Assembly (NCBI GenBank): GCA_910585615.1
Contig: CAJUFO010000008.1
Span: 1-64,000 of the forward strand
Origin: an uncultured Acetatifactor sp.
GTDB lineage: Bacteria; Bacillota; Clostridia; Lachnospirales; Lachnospiraceae
Length of the DNA: 64,000 nt
Direction: 5' to 3'
Part shown: positions 1 through 8,323 of the stretch, piece by piece
Numbering within the stretch: position 1 is the first letter of the stretch
Layout: every line of letters begins with the position of its first letter
The notes under the pieces: model-generated
Seen by the model: the letters and a program-made list of their open reading frames with translations, nothing else
Told to the model about the DNA's origin: nothing
Databases searched by the model: none
Made by a program: the position numbers and the translations under genes

Positions 1-50
1 CCATAAAATGGGAGGTTTTTTTACGAAATATTTTTTGAGCGTCAAAGCTG

Positions 51-79
51 TTGCAAACCCTACGGGATTATGCGATAAT
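51..79 (+). promoter_or_regulatory. sigma-A-type promoter for the first gene
   Basis: A -35 box TTGCAA (51-56) and a -10 box GATAAT (74-79) are separated by 17 bases. A clear AAGGAG ribosome site follows about 8 bases before the ATG at 115. No other start signal competes, so this probably drives the small membrane protein and rqcH together. Confidence 0.6.
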
Positions 80-114
80 GGACTCATCGGAAAACTTACG
101 AAGGAGCCAATGCC

Positions 115-546
115 ATGTATACGATCAAATCCCAAAAAGACAATGTGCTTTTGTCATTCACGGTTCTCGTGCTCCTGCTGTCGGCGGCCAGGCTTGTGGC
201 AGCGTTCTATCTGATGGCGGAGATGGAGTCGCTTGGCAGCGCGGTAGGACTCGTAGCTCTCTATGGCATCGTTCTGCTGGGCAGTATCTTTCTGCTGATC
301 CGGCTCATACGGACGCGCAGGCACAAGCTCGCCCTCCATGCAAACTACTGCGTCTATGCGCCTCTCTTCGGTGCGCCAAGGAACCTGTCCTACAGCGACC
401 TGGACAGGCTGGACATGGGCGGGAGAACCTATATCCTCTACGCAAAAGACGGAAAGAAACTTGTGACATTCGATGATTTCCACATGGAGAATGCCCACGA
501 AATCATCTCATTCCTGAAGCAGAAGGGCGTCAGGACACAGATTTAA
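115..546 (+). CDS. small membrane protein of unknown function
   Basis: A 143-residue protein with two N-terminal membrane helices (about residues 13-33 and 43-63) followed by a basic RTRRHK stretch, which by the positive-inside rule puts the C-terminal half in the cytoplasm. That half (about residues 72-143) is a compact soluble domain of alternating strands, with a DFHMENA stretch near the end; the layout resembles small pleckstrin-like bacterial domains, but I do not recognise the family. It starts at ATG 115 behind AAGGAG and ends 17 bases before rqcH, so the two are probably co-transcribed. Nothing in the sequence gives a function. Confidence 0.7.
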   Translation: MYTIKSQKDNVLLSFTVLVLLLSAARLVAAFYLMAEMESLGSAVGLVALYGIVLLGSIFLLIRLIRTRRHKLALHANYCVYAPLFGAPRNLSYSDLDRLDMGGRTYILYAKDGKKLVTFDDFHMENAHEIISFLKQKGVRTQI

Positions 547-563
547 GGACGGAGGGACCCAGA

Positions 564-2342
564 ATGGCCTTTGACGGCGTGACCATAGCAAATGTGGTAT
601 CGGAACTGAAAAGAGAGCTCATGGGCGGGCGGCTCTATAAAATCGCCCAGCCCGAGCCGGACGAGCTGCTGCTCACTGTCAAGCAGCCGGACGGCACAAA
701 GAAACTGTTGATTTCCGCCCAGGCTTCCCTGCCCCTGCTCTACCTGACGAGCACAGGCAAGCCCAGCCCCATGACGGCGCCGGGCTTCTGCATGCTCCTG
801 CGCAAGCATCTGCAGAACGGCCGCATCATCGGCATATCCCAGCCGGGGCTGGAGCGCATCGTCCATATCGATATCGAGCATCTGGACGAGATGGGGGATC
901 TGCGCCGGAAGACCCTGATTGTGGAAATCATGGGGAAGCACAGCAATATCATCTTCTGTGACTGCGACGGCACGATCATCGACAGCATCAAACATGTATC
1001 CGCCGCTGTCAGCTCCCTGCGCCAGGTACTGCCGGGGAAGCCCTATTTCATTGCCGCCACCCAGGACAAACTGGATGCCCTGACTGCCGACCGGGAGGCA
1101 TTCCAGGATGTGCTTTCCGGAAAGCCCCAGGCTGTCTTTAAAGCCCTCTATGGCAGCTTTACCGGCATTTCTCCCATTCTGGCACAGGAACTGTGCTATG
1201 AGGCGGGCATTGACGGAGACCTCCCCACCGCGGCGCTGACCGACTCGGATTACGGGCATCTGTTCGATGCGTTTGCCCGCATGGTCCACGCCGTCCGGGA
1301 GGAGGACTTCTCCCCCAACATCGCTTACGCAGGTGGCAGTCCGGTAGAATTCAGCGCGCTCCCTCTGACGATGTATGGATTTGAGAGGACGGATATGGAT
1401 GCTTCCGCCCGGGACTATACAATCGCCTACAGCTCCATGTCCGCCCTGCTGGAGCATTACTATGCGGAGAAGAACATACTCACCCATATCCGCCAGAAAT
1501 CCGCGGATCTGCGCCGGATTGTGCAGACCGCCCTGGAGCGGAACGTGAAGAAATACGACCTGCAGCTGCGCCAGATGAAAGACACTGAAAAGAGGGACAC
1601 CTACCGCGTCTACGGCGAGCTGCTGAATACCTACGGCTACAGCGCCGAGCCCGGGGCGAAATCCTTCCAGGCCCTGAACTACTATACCGGCGAGACAGTG
1701 GCCATCCCCTTGGATTCCACGCTCTCCGCCATGGAGAACGCTCAGAGGTATTTCGACAAATACGGCAAGATGAAGCGCACCTACGAGGCCCTGTCCCAGT
1801 TGACCGAAGAAGTGAAGGCGGAGATTCAGCATCTGGAATCCATCTCCAACGCGCTGGACATCGCCCTGTACGAGGAGGACCTGGCCCAAATCAAGGAGGA
1901 GCTCACCCTAAGCGGCTACATCCGCCGCAAAGCCGGGAGCCGCGCCAAAAAGCAGAAGATTGCCAGCAGGCCCTTCCACTACTTGAGCAGCGACGGCTTC
2001 CATATGTATGTGGGGAAGAATAATTTCCAGAACGATGAGCTGACCTTTAAAGTCGCCACGGGCAACGACTGGTGGTTCCACGCCAAGCAGATCCCCGGCT
2101 CCCATGTAGTGGTAAAGGTGGACAATGCCCAGGAGCTGCCCGACCGCACCTTTGAGGAGGCGGCGCGCCTGGCGGCCTACTATTCTAAGGGCAGAGGGCA
2201 GGAGAAAGTGGAGATTGACTACATCCAGAAAAAGCATGTGAAGAAGCCAAATGGCGCAAAGCCCGGCTTCGTGGTCTACTATACGAATTACTCCATGGCG
2301 ATTGACAGCGACATCTCCGGTATAGAGCTGATAAACGAATAG
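564..2342 (+). CDS. rqcH: RqcH / NFACT-family ribosome quality control protein
   Basis: A 592-residue protein of the Rqc2/RqcH (FbpA, NFACT) family, about the usual length. RqcH binds stalled 50S subunits carrying peptidyl-tRNA and adds alanine tails that mark the nascent chain for degradation. The N-terminal NFACT-N region runs to about residue 430 and includes a long helical, coiled-coil-like segment (about 300-440). The NFACT-R domain follows, with the typical DWWFHAK motif near residue 502 and GSHVVVK shortly after. The protein was formerly annotated as fibronectin-binding protein A; the cytoplasmic role is the better supported one. It starts 17 bases after the preceding gene behind a GGAGGG site. 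I see no odd features. Confidence 0.93.
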   Translation: MAFDGVTIANVVSELKRELMGGRLYKIAQPEPDELLLTVKQPDGTKKLLISAQASLPLLYLTSTGKPSPMTAPGFCMLLRKHLQNGRIIGISQPGLERIVHIDIEHLDEMGDLRRKTLIVEIMGKHSNIIFCDCDGTIIDSIKHVSAAVSSLRQVLPGKPYFIAATQDKLDALTADREAFQDVLSGKPQAVFKALYGSFTGISPILAQELCYEAGIDGDLPTAALTDSDYGHLFDAFARMVHAVREEDFSPNIAYAGGSPVEFSALPLTMYGFERTDMDASARDYTIAYSSMSALLEHYYAEKNILTHIRQKSADLRRIVQTALERNVKKYDLQLRQMKDTEKRDTYRVYGELLNTYGYSAEPGAKSFQALNYYTGETVAIPLDSTLSAMENAQRYFDKYGKMKRTYEALSQLTEEVKAEIQHLESISNALDIALYEEDLAQIKEELTLSGYIRRKAGSRAKKQKIASRPFHYLSSDGFHMYVGKNNFQNDELTFKVATGNDWWFHAKQIPGSHVVVKVDNAQELPDRTFEEAARLAAYYSKGRGQEKVEIDYIQKKHVKKPNGAKPGFVVYYTNYSMAIDSDISGIELINE

Positions 2343-2360
2343 GGCGGATTCCTCCGCCCT
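2341..2360. terminator. hairpin between converging rqcH and flippase genes
   Basis: An 8-base-pair stem AGGGCGGA/TCCGCCCT with a TTCC loop overlaps the rqcH stop codon and sits 14 bases from the end of the converging minus-strand gene. The T-tract on the plus side is weak (GTTCCCTTT), so termination is plausible but not certain. Confidence 0.45.
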
Positions 2361-2373
2361 GTTCCCTTTCCCG

Positions 2374-4035
2374 TCATTTCATCAGCTTACATCTCTTCGC
2401 CAGCTTCACCAGAACATACCCCTTCGGGAATCCCCGCAGCTCCTTCTCCGACAGCCCTCTGAACAGAAGCAGCATGACAAAATAGACACAGACCGCGATG
2501 CAGATTGCGATTACCACGGAGATTTTCGGGGAGGCCGTCAACATCAGCAGCCCCTCATACACCGCCCAGGCGATTCCGCCCATGCAGACTGAGGACAGCC
2601 CGGGAATCAGGAAGGTCTTCACGATTTCCTGCCTGTAGCCCACGGCCCTGCGCACCGCAATCTGGTTCAGCACGCAGAGACATATCGCATACAGAGTGTT
2701 TGCAATCACGATTGCATACAAATCTAAATCCGTATAAAGCAGCAACAGGATGGCGGAGGCAGTCTGCAGCGCTAGAGCCACCCCTGCATTGACGATCGGT
2801 ATGCTCACCCTGCCCAGCCCCTGCAGAATCTGTCCCGTCAGCGTGGACAGGGAGATGAAGATGATAGACAAGGACAGGGCCATCAGCAGCCCAGTGGCCA
2901 GGTTCTCTTCTTCCATGGTATTGCGGAAGAGCAGCCCCGTCACAGGCCGGGCCAGCACGCACAGGCCCACGGCACAGGGGATGGAGATGACCATAGTGCT
3001 CTTGATGGACAGGCCTATCTTCTCCCGGGCCCCCTCATAATCCGCCGATGCAGTCAGCTGGGCCACCACGGGAATCATGGCCGCGGCCATGGCCATGGCA
3101 AAGGCGGTCGGAATGTTCGATATGGTGATGGGCTGGGTCTGGAAGACGCCCCAGCGGGCGCTCAGCGCCAGTTCATCCACCTCCTTCCAGGCAGGGAGGA
3201 GCTTCAGATATATGCTGTTGTTCACCGCGCTTCCCATATTGTAAACCGCACTGCTTAAGATAAAAGGCGTCACCACCATGGTAATCATCTTGAAGACGGA
3301 TCCATAAGATTCCACGTTCCTGTGCCTGTCGCCTGCAATCCGCTTTTTGATGATGCTCCGGTTCAGCCCATAGACGCCCGCCACGAACAGCAGCGCTACC
3401 AGCACGCCGGCCCCGGTTCCCGTGGCGCTGCCGATGGCCCCGTACACGGCCCGCTCCACCTGTCCGGCCTGGTCGGCAGGCATCTCCAGGCCGCCCATCT
3501 GGCTCTTTATCAGCAGATAGGCCACGCCGATGCTCACCGCGGCATTGGAGATTTGCTCCAGAATTTGGGATACCGAGGTCTGCATCATGCTCTCATGGGC
3601 CTGGAAATAGCCCCTCAGCACCCCCAGGATGCCGTAGATGAATACCGTAGGGGCGAAGGTCCGCAGCACCGGGACCGCATTCTCCGACACGAACATCCCT
3701 GCGCCGAAGTACAGCACCAGGCTGGCCACGCCCCCCACCGCCAGCACATAGCCGATGGCTCCCAGGAAAATCCGGTGGGCATTGCGGTACTCCTTTACGG
3801 CCAGCTTCTGGGCAATGACCTTGGACATTGCGGAGGGGATGCTGTAAGAGGACACCATCAAAATAATCGTATAATAATTATACGCTGAGTTATAGTATCC
3901 CATCCCCAGCGCCCCCACGATATTGTACAAAGGGCTCCTGTAAAGGAGCCCGATGATTCTGCTAATAATCCCGGCTGCCGCCAGAATCCCCGCCTGCACG
4001 ATGAAATCGTTGGTTCTTTCTTTCCTACCCGACAT
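2374..4035 (-). CDS. MurJ/SpoVB-type polysaccharide flippase
   Basis: A 553-residue polytopic membrane protein with about 14 predicted helices, typical of the MATE-like PST/MurJ/SpoVB family that flips lipid-linked sugars across the membrane. The opening (DFIVQAGILAAAGIISRIIG) and the central YNMGSAVNNSIYLKLLP region fit SpoVB-like proteins of clostridia. Sporulation SpoVB, MurJ and exopolysaccharide flippases cannot be separated from sequence alone. The start at 4035 lies 4 bases after the glgA stop codon, with a weak AAGGAT site, so it is probably translated from the same mRNA as glgA. The family assignment is firm; the substrate is unknown. Confidence 0.85.
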   Translation of the reverse strand: MSGRKERTNDFIVQAGILAAAGIISRIIGLLYRSPLYNIVGALGMGYYNSAYNYYTIILMVSSYSIPSAMSKVIAQKLAVKEYRNAHRIFLGAIGYVLAVGGVASLVLYFGAGMFVSENAVPVLRTFAPTVFIYGILGVLRGYFQAHESMMQTSVSQILEQISNAAVSIGVAYLLIKSQMGGLEMPADQAGQVERAVYGAIGSATGTGAGVLVALLFVAGVYGLNRSIIKKRIAGDRHRNVESYGSVFKMITMVVTPFILSSAVYNMGSAVNNSIYLKLLPAWKEVDELALSARWGVFQTQPITISNIPTAFAMAMAAAMIPVVAQLTASADYEGAREKIGLSIKSTMVISIPCAVGLCVLARPVTGLLFRNTMEEENLATGLLMALSLSIIFISLSTLTGQILQGLGRVSIPIVNAGVALALQTASAILLLLYTDLDLYAIVIANTLYAICLCVLNQIAVRRAVGYRQEIVKTFLIPGLSSVCMGGIAWAVYEGLLMLTASPKISVVIAICIAVCVYFVMLLLFRGLSEKELRGFPKGYVLVKLAKRCKLMK

Positions 4036-4039
4036 ATCC

Positions 4040-5485
4040 TTAACCTATCAGCCAATCGTACATTTCCTGATACTTCCTGGCAGATACATGCCAGGAGAAA
4101 TCCGCTGCCATGGCCCTGTCGACCAGCTTGTTCCATTCACGCTTCTTATCATAATAGATATGCTCCGCATACCGGATTGTATTCAGCATTTCATGGGCAT
4201 TGTAATTGGTAAAGCTAAAGCCGGTGCCGGTGCTTTCGTACTCATTGTAGGGCTGAACCGTATCCTTCAGGCCGCCTGTCTCCCGGACGATGGGGATGGT
4301 CCCGTAGCGCAGCGCCATGAGCTGGCTTAAGCCGCAGGGCTCGAACAGGGAGGGCATGAGGAACGCGTCGCAGGAAGCGTAAATCTTGTGGGACAGAGGA
4401 TCGGAATAGTAGATATTGGCCGACACCTTGTCGCTGTACTTCCAGTCGAAATGGCGGAACATGTTCTCGTAGCGGGGATCGCCGGTCCCCAGCACCACCA
4501 GCTGGATATCATCCTGGCAGAGCTCATCCATGATGTATGCGATTAGGTCGAAGCCCTTCTGGTCCGTGAGCCTGGACACCACGCCGATCATCATCTTCTT
4601 ATCGTTCTGGGCCAGCCCCAGCTCCTGCTGCAGGGCGCGCTTATTCTTTACCTTCTCCTTGCGGAAGTTCACTGCGTTGTAAGGGTTCACGATATGCTGG
4701 TCTGTCTCCGGGTTGAAGTCCGCATAGTCGATGCCGTTGACGATGCCCCTAAGGTCTCCGCTGCGCGCCCGCAGCAGGCCGTCTAAGCCCTCGCCATAGA
4801 AAGGGGTCTTGATTTCCTCCGCGTAGGTGTCGCTGACCGTAGTCACCGCATCCGCGTAGACGATGCCACCCTTTAAGAGGTTGGCGTCCTTGTAGGCCTC
4901 CAGCTTGTCCGCGGCGAAGAAGTAATCCGACAGGCCGGTGATGCTGCGCACGGTCTTGATATCCCACTTCCCCTGGAACTTCAGGTTATGGATGGTGATG
5001 ACGGACTTCATGCTGCTGAAGAACTCCCCGCCCCGGAACCGCTCTTTCATATAGACCGGAATCAGGCCTGTCTGCCAGTCATGGCAGTGCACCACATCCG
5101 GCCGGAAGTCCACTACGGGCAGCGCAGAGAGCACCGCCTTGGAGAAGTACGCGTAGCGCTCAATCTCCCACCTGGGGTCGTCCGTGTAGACCTTGTCCCC
5201 GCTGAAGTAGTATTCGTTATCGATAAAGTAATAGTGTACGCCCTCTTCCTCTGCCTCGAAGATTCCCACATAGACGCTCTTCCAGTTGAAGTCCATGTAG
5301 AAATGGGTCACATATCTCATCTTGTCCTTCATCTGCTGCTTCATGCAGGCGTACTTCGGAATCATGACCCTTACGTCAAAATACTGCTTGTCGATACATT
5401 TCGGCAGGGATCCCACTACATCGGCCAGGCCGCCGGTCTTGATAAAAGGGACTCCCTCCGATGCCGCAAAAAGAATTTTTTTCAT
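4040..5485 (-). CDS. glgA: glycogen synthase (ADP-glucose starch synthase)
   Basis: A 481-residue GT5 family enzyme that adds glucose from ADP-glucose to the non-reducing end of alpha-1,4-glucan. The substrate-loop signature KTGGL is at residues 16-20. The second Rossmann half carries the glycosyltransferase pattern ending in FEPCGLSQLMALRYG. Length is normal. It is the first gene of an apparent two-gene transcript with the flippase. No other glg genes lie nearby, which is unusual since glgA commonly sits with glgB, glgC, glgD or glgP; those are presumably elsewhere. A GGAGG site precedes the ATG at 5485. Confidence 0.94.
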   Translation of the reverse strand: MKKILFAASEGVPFIKTGGLADVVGSLPKCIDKQYFDVRVMIPKYACMKQQMKDKMRYVTHFYMDFNWKSVYVGIFEAEEEGVHYYFIDNEYYFSGDKVYTDDPRWEIERYAYFSKAVLSALPVVDFRPDVVHCHDWQTGLIPVYMKERFRGGEFFSSMKSVITIHNLKFQGKWDIKTVRSITGLSDYFFAADKLEAYKDANLLKGGIVYADAVTTVSDTYAEEIKTPFYGEGLDGLLRARSGDLRGIVNGIDYADFNPETDQHIVNPYNAVNFRKEKVKNKRALQQELGLAQNDKKMMIGVVSRLTDQKGFDLIAYIMDELCQDDIQLVVLGTGDPRYENMFRHFDWKYSDKVSANIYYSDPLSHKIYASCDAFLMPSLFEPCGLSQLMALRYGTIPIVRETGGLKDTVQPYNEYESTGTGFSFTNYNAHEMLNTIRYAEHIYYDKKREWNKLVDRAMAADFSWHVSARKYQEMYDWLIG

Positions 5486-5529
5486 CGGAAAACCTCCACT
5501 GTTATAGTTGCTTTAAAAACCCCAGTTTC

Positions 5530-5558
5530 ATTATACAACAATATCCGTTCAGTGGAAA
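5530..5558 (-). promoter_or_regulatory. promoter for glgA
   Basis: On the minus strand a perfect -10 box TATAAT (5530-5535) lies 17 bases from a partial -35 box TTTCCA (5553-5558), about 45 bases upstream of the glgA ATG. Confidence 0.55.
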
Positions 5559-5589
5559 GCCTTTTCTCACCAACATTCCCAAAAATATC

Positions 5590-6114
5590 CTATTTCGTCC
5601 GGTAGGAGAGCCTTATCCTGTCCGCAATCAGGGCGATGAATTCCGAATTCGTGGGTTTCCCCTTGCCAGTGTCGATGGTATAGCCGAAGAGCGCGTCCAG
5701 CGTCTCCATCTTCCCTCTGCTCCAGGCCACCTCTATGGCATGGCGGATGGCCCGCTCCACACGGCTGGGCGTAGTCTGGAACCGCTTCGCTATGGTGGGA
5801 TAGAGAATCTTGGTGATGGAGCTGATCATGGCCGGATCGTCCACGGACATCATGATGGCCTCCCTCAGATACTGGTATCCTTTGATATGTGCAGGGACTC
5901 CTATCTCATGTATCATATCCGTCACATCCTGTTCCAGATTCCGCAGCACCTCCGGTGTCTTCGGCAGCTCCTGCGGCGCGTTCTTGTTGACAGGGCCTTT
6001 TCCGGATGGCACCGTAATCATAATCTGGAATTCTTTGTCCCCATTCATCAAATCGCCCAGAATCCTGTATATCTTCTCGTTGTCCTTTGTAGCTGTGATG
6101 TTCAGCTGTTCCAT
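5590..6114 (-). CDS. Spo0A C-terminal-domain protein without a receiver domain
   Basis: A 174-residue protein whose residues 60-174 match the DNA-binding domain of Spo0A, the master regulator of sporulation. Recognisable pieces are [29 protein letters not shown], the recognition-helix block [18 protein letters not shown], and the [13 protein letters not shown] ending. The usual phosphorylation receiver is missing: the first 55 residues are short and include no Asp-containing receiver fold. The start is firm, with AGGAGG 6 bases before ATG 6114 and no matching reading frame upstream. It has its own promoter and is divergent from holA. It would be expected to bind 0A-box-like DNA without phosphorelay control; it could activate, compete with or modulate full-length Spo0A. 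Those roles are inference. Confidence 0.88.
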   Translation of the reverse strand: MEQLNITATKDNEKIYRILGDLMNGDKEFQIMITVPSGKGPVNKNAPQELPKTPEVLRNLEQDVTDMIHEIGVPAHIKGYQYLREAIMMSVDDPAMISSITKILYPTIAKRFQTTPSRVERAIRHAIEVAWSRGKMETLDALFGYTIDTGKGKPTNSEFIALIADRIRLSYRTK

Positions 6115-6452
6115 TTCCTACCTCCTCGCGAAATTTCGTGGACTTTTTTTGTTCTCGCGTTACAAATTGTCTAAATTCGTCCTTTCCCATTATAAAAGAG
6201 AACCCTTTGTTACAGCAACCGATATTCATCGCAATATTCGGAAGAACGTGTAAAATATATGCAATATAACAGCTATCTCAACGGCGTTTTCCAAAAAGAA
6301 ATCAAAAAATCCATAATAATTATAATTTCCGAAATTGTTTTGTTATTCCGATAAAATCCGACTTTTTAATTTGTGCTTGACAGCTTGGCAATAGAAAGGG
6401 CACAATAAGAGTGTATAAAAAATTGCAGTGATTTCAGGGAAGAGCGCGTGAC
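6115..6452. other. AT-rich divergent intergenic region
   Basis: These 338 bases hold no gene that I can support and are far more AT-rich than the surroundings. They contain the minus-strand promoter of the Spo0A-like gene and, at 6377-6382, a TTGACA box that may serve holA; its matching -10 box is poor (CACAAT about 18 bases on). A 10-base palindrome CGAAATTTCG (6129-6138) sits next to the ribosome site of the Spo0A-like gene. Confidence 0.5.
6189..6218 (-). promoter_or_regulatory. promoter for the Spo0A-like gene
   Basis: On the minus strand, TATAAT (6189-6194) lies 18 bases from TTGCTG (6213-6218). The leader to the ATG at 6114 is about 70 bases. Confidence 0.5.
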
Positions 6453-7433
6453 ATGAAACAAATCAATGAAGACATCAGACAGCAGCATTTCAGGCAGGTC
6501 TATCTCCTGTACGGTCAGGAACGGTATCTGCGCAGACAATATCGGGACAAGCTCCAAAAGGCACTCTGCCAGGAGGGGGACACCATGAACACCCATTTCT
6601 TCGAGGGCAAGGACGTATCGGTGGAGGAAATCGTGGATCTGGCGGAGACCCTGCCTTTTTTTGCCGACAGACGTACCATATTCATCACGGACAGCGGCCT
6701 GTTCAAGTCCGGCGGGGAGAAAATGGCGGAATATCTGTCGAATCCCAGCGAGTCCGCCTACTTCGTCTTCACGGAGAGCGAGGTGGACAAGCGCAGCAAG
6801 CTGTACAAGGCCGTCCAGAGCAAGGGCTACGCGGCGGAATTCGCCGAGCAGGATGAGCGCACCCTGGCGCGCTGGGCGGCAGGCATCCTGGGCAGGGAGA
6901 ATCTGCGAATCACGGAAAACACGGTACAGCTCTTCCTAGGAAAGACCGGCACGGATATGGAGAACATCCAGATGGAGCTGGAGAAGCTCATCTGCTACTG
7001 CATGGGGCGGGAGGTGGTCACGGAAGAAGACGTGGAGGCGGTGTGCACCGTGCGCATCTCAAACCATATCTTCGACATGATAAATGCCATCGCCGCCGGG
7101 CAGCAGAGGCAGGCCCTGGAGCTGTACTATGACCTGCTGGCCCTGAAGGAGCCGCCCATGCGCATCCTGTTCCTCATAGCCAGGCAGTGCAACATGCTGC
7201 TCCAGGTGAAGGAGCTCGCCGCAAAGGGGTTCGACAGCCGGACGATTGCTTCCAAAATCGGCGTGCCGCCCTTTGTGGCCGGAAAATACTTAGGCCAGGC
7301 AGCGAAATTCAGGCCCGCCGCCCTGCGAGGCGCCGTGGAGAAATGCGTGGAGGCCGAGGAGGCCGTGAAGACCGGGCGGCTGAACGACAGGATGAGCGTA
7401 GAGATATTGATATTGTCGGTGCTGCAGCCATGA
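6453..7433 (+). CDS. holA: DNA polymerase III delta subunit
   Basis: A 326-residue HolA, the clamp-loader subunit that opens the beta sliding clamp. The N-terminal part (YLLYGQERYLRRQY near residue 17) is the usual delta fold start, followed by an AAA+-like domain without a working Walker A motif and a C-terminal helical collar domain. Length is normal for Firmicutes. It starts at ATG 6453 behind an AGGGAAGAG site. A strong bidirectional hairpin follows it. In many Firmicutes holA is followed by rpsT (ribosomal protein S20); it is not here. Confidence 0.92.
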   Translation: MKQINEDIRQQHFRQVYLLYGQERYLRRQYRDKLQKALCQEGDTMNTHFFEGKDVSVEEIVDLAETLPFFADRRTIFITDSGLFKSGGEKMAEYLSNPSESAYFVFTESEVDKRSKLYKAVQSKGYAAEFAEQDERTLARWAAGILGRENLRITENTVQLFLGKTGTDMENIQMELEKLICYCMGREVVTEEDVEAVCTVRISNHIFDMINAIAAGQQRQALELYYDLLALKEPPMRILFLIARQCNMLLQVKELAAKGFDSRTIASKIGVPPFVAGKYLGQAAKFRPAALRGAVEKCVEAEEAVKTGRLNDRMSVEILILSVLQP

Positions 7434-7446
7434 ATCGCAATGTCAT

Positions 7447-7481
7447 AAAGGGGCTGCCGTGTATGTACGGCAGCCCCTTTT
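7447..7481. terminator. bidirectional terminator after holA
   Basis: A perfect stem AAGGGGCTGCCGT / ACGGCAGCCCCTT with a GTATGT loop, with T-runs on both strands. It lies between the converging holA and the last gene of the sugar cluster. Confidence 0.88.
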
Positions 7482-7508
7482 CCTTTCATTTTCCTGTCAT
7501 CTTCCATC

Positions 7509-8291
7509 TCAATCCTTCAGCATCAGATTGCGGAAGTACTGGATGGTAAAATCGATTCCCTTCTCGCCCAGCTCTCCCGACCAGTTGGCGGAGTGGGGCT
7601 CAATGCTCAGGCACTTGTCGTAGCCCTTGGCGTAGAGGATGGCCAGGAACGCGCCCCAGTTGGTCTGATCCAGGCCCGCAGGGGGATCGTCGTAGCGCTC
7701 GCCTCCTATAATCAGGGAGCCCTTCAGGTGGACATGGAGGAAACGGTCGCCCCAGTCCTTGGTCTCCTGCAGGTAGTCCCCGCCCGCGTAGATGCAGTGG
7801 GAGGGATCGTACTTGATGTACAAGTCCTTTAAGTATCCCATGATGACGGTGTACGCCATGGGGTCGCAGACGAAGTTGTTCCAGCGGCAGTTGTACACCG
7901 CTATCTTCACGCCCTTCTCCGCGCCGTGGGCAATCAGCTTCTCGAAATAGGAGATGGCCAGCCCGCAGTTCTCATAGTAGGACAGCTCCTCCACCAGGTT
8001 GCAGCCGGTGATGTACACGCCGCACTCCAGCTTTGCCGCCGCGTCGATCAGCTTATATTCCAGTTCCAGCTCCTCTTCGCGGATGCCGTCCCTGCAGATT
8101 CGGTCGCTGCCCCATCTGCCTACGGCGCCGATGGGCATCTGGTACTTTACGCTCCTGTCACGGATGGCGTCCACATTGTCCAGGAATTCCTGGGCCCTGT
8201 CGTTCACGTCCAGCTCGATGAAGGCCATACCGCGCTCTTTCGCGCTCTGGAAATCCTTCTCCTCGAACCATGCTATTCTTCCAAGCTTCAT
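7509..8291 (-). CDS. sugar phosphate isomerase/epimerase-like TIM-barrel protein
   Basis: A 260-residue AP-endonuclease-2-type TIM barrel, the fold of xylose isomerase, IolE/IolI and related sugar isomerases and epimerases. Likely metal ligands are in YDPSHC (about residue 155), HVHLKG (about 180) and SIEPHSANW near the end. The start is taken at ATG 8291 (MKLGRIAW), which has AAGG about 9 bases upstream; an in-frame start at 8327 has no site and overlaps the neighbouring stop codon. It is the last gene of a five-gene cluster with two Gfo/Idh/MocA dehydrogenases and two more barrels. The substrate is unknown. Confidence 0.8.
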   Translation of the reverse strand: MKLGRIAWFEEKDFQSAKERGMAFIELDVNDRAQEFLDNVDAIRDRSVKYQMPIGAVGRWGSDRICRDGIREEELELEYKLIDAAAKLECGVYITGCNLVEELSYYENCGLAISYFEKLIAHGAEKGVKIAVYNCRWNNFVCDPMAYTVIMGYLKDLYIKYDPSHCIYAGGDYLQETKDWGDRFLHVHLKGSLIIGGERYDDPPAGLDQTNWGAFLAILYAKGYDKCLSIEPHSANWSGELGEKGIDFTIQYFRNLMLKD

Positions 8292-8323
8292 ACGATTTGC
8301 CTTTCTGCTCTCTGCTAAAAATA

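Noticed and set aside
543-1889. Long antisense open frame (448 codons) opposite rqcH
   Set aside because: It is the GC-rich shadow of rqcH: no ribosome site, no recognisable domain, and rqcH is certain. The same applies to long antisense frames at 21861-23924, 41995-43422, 57011-59092 and 62092-63888.
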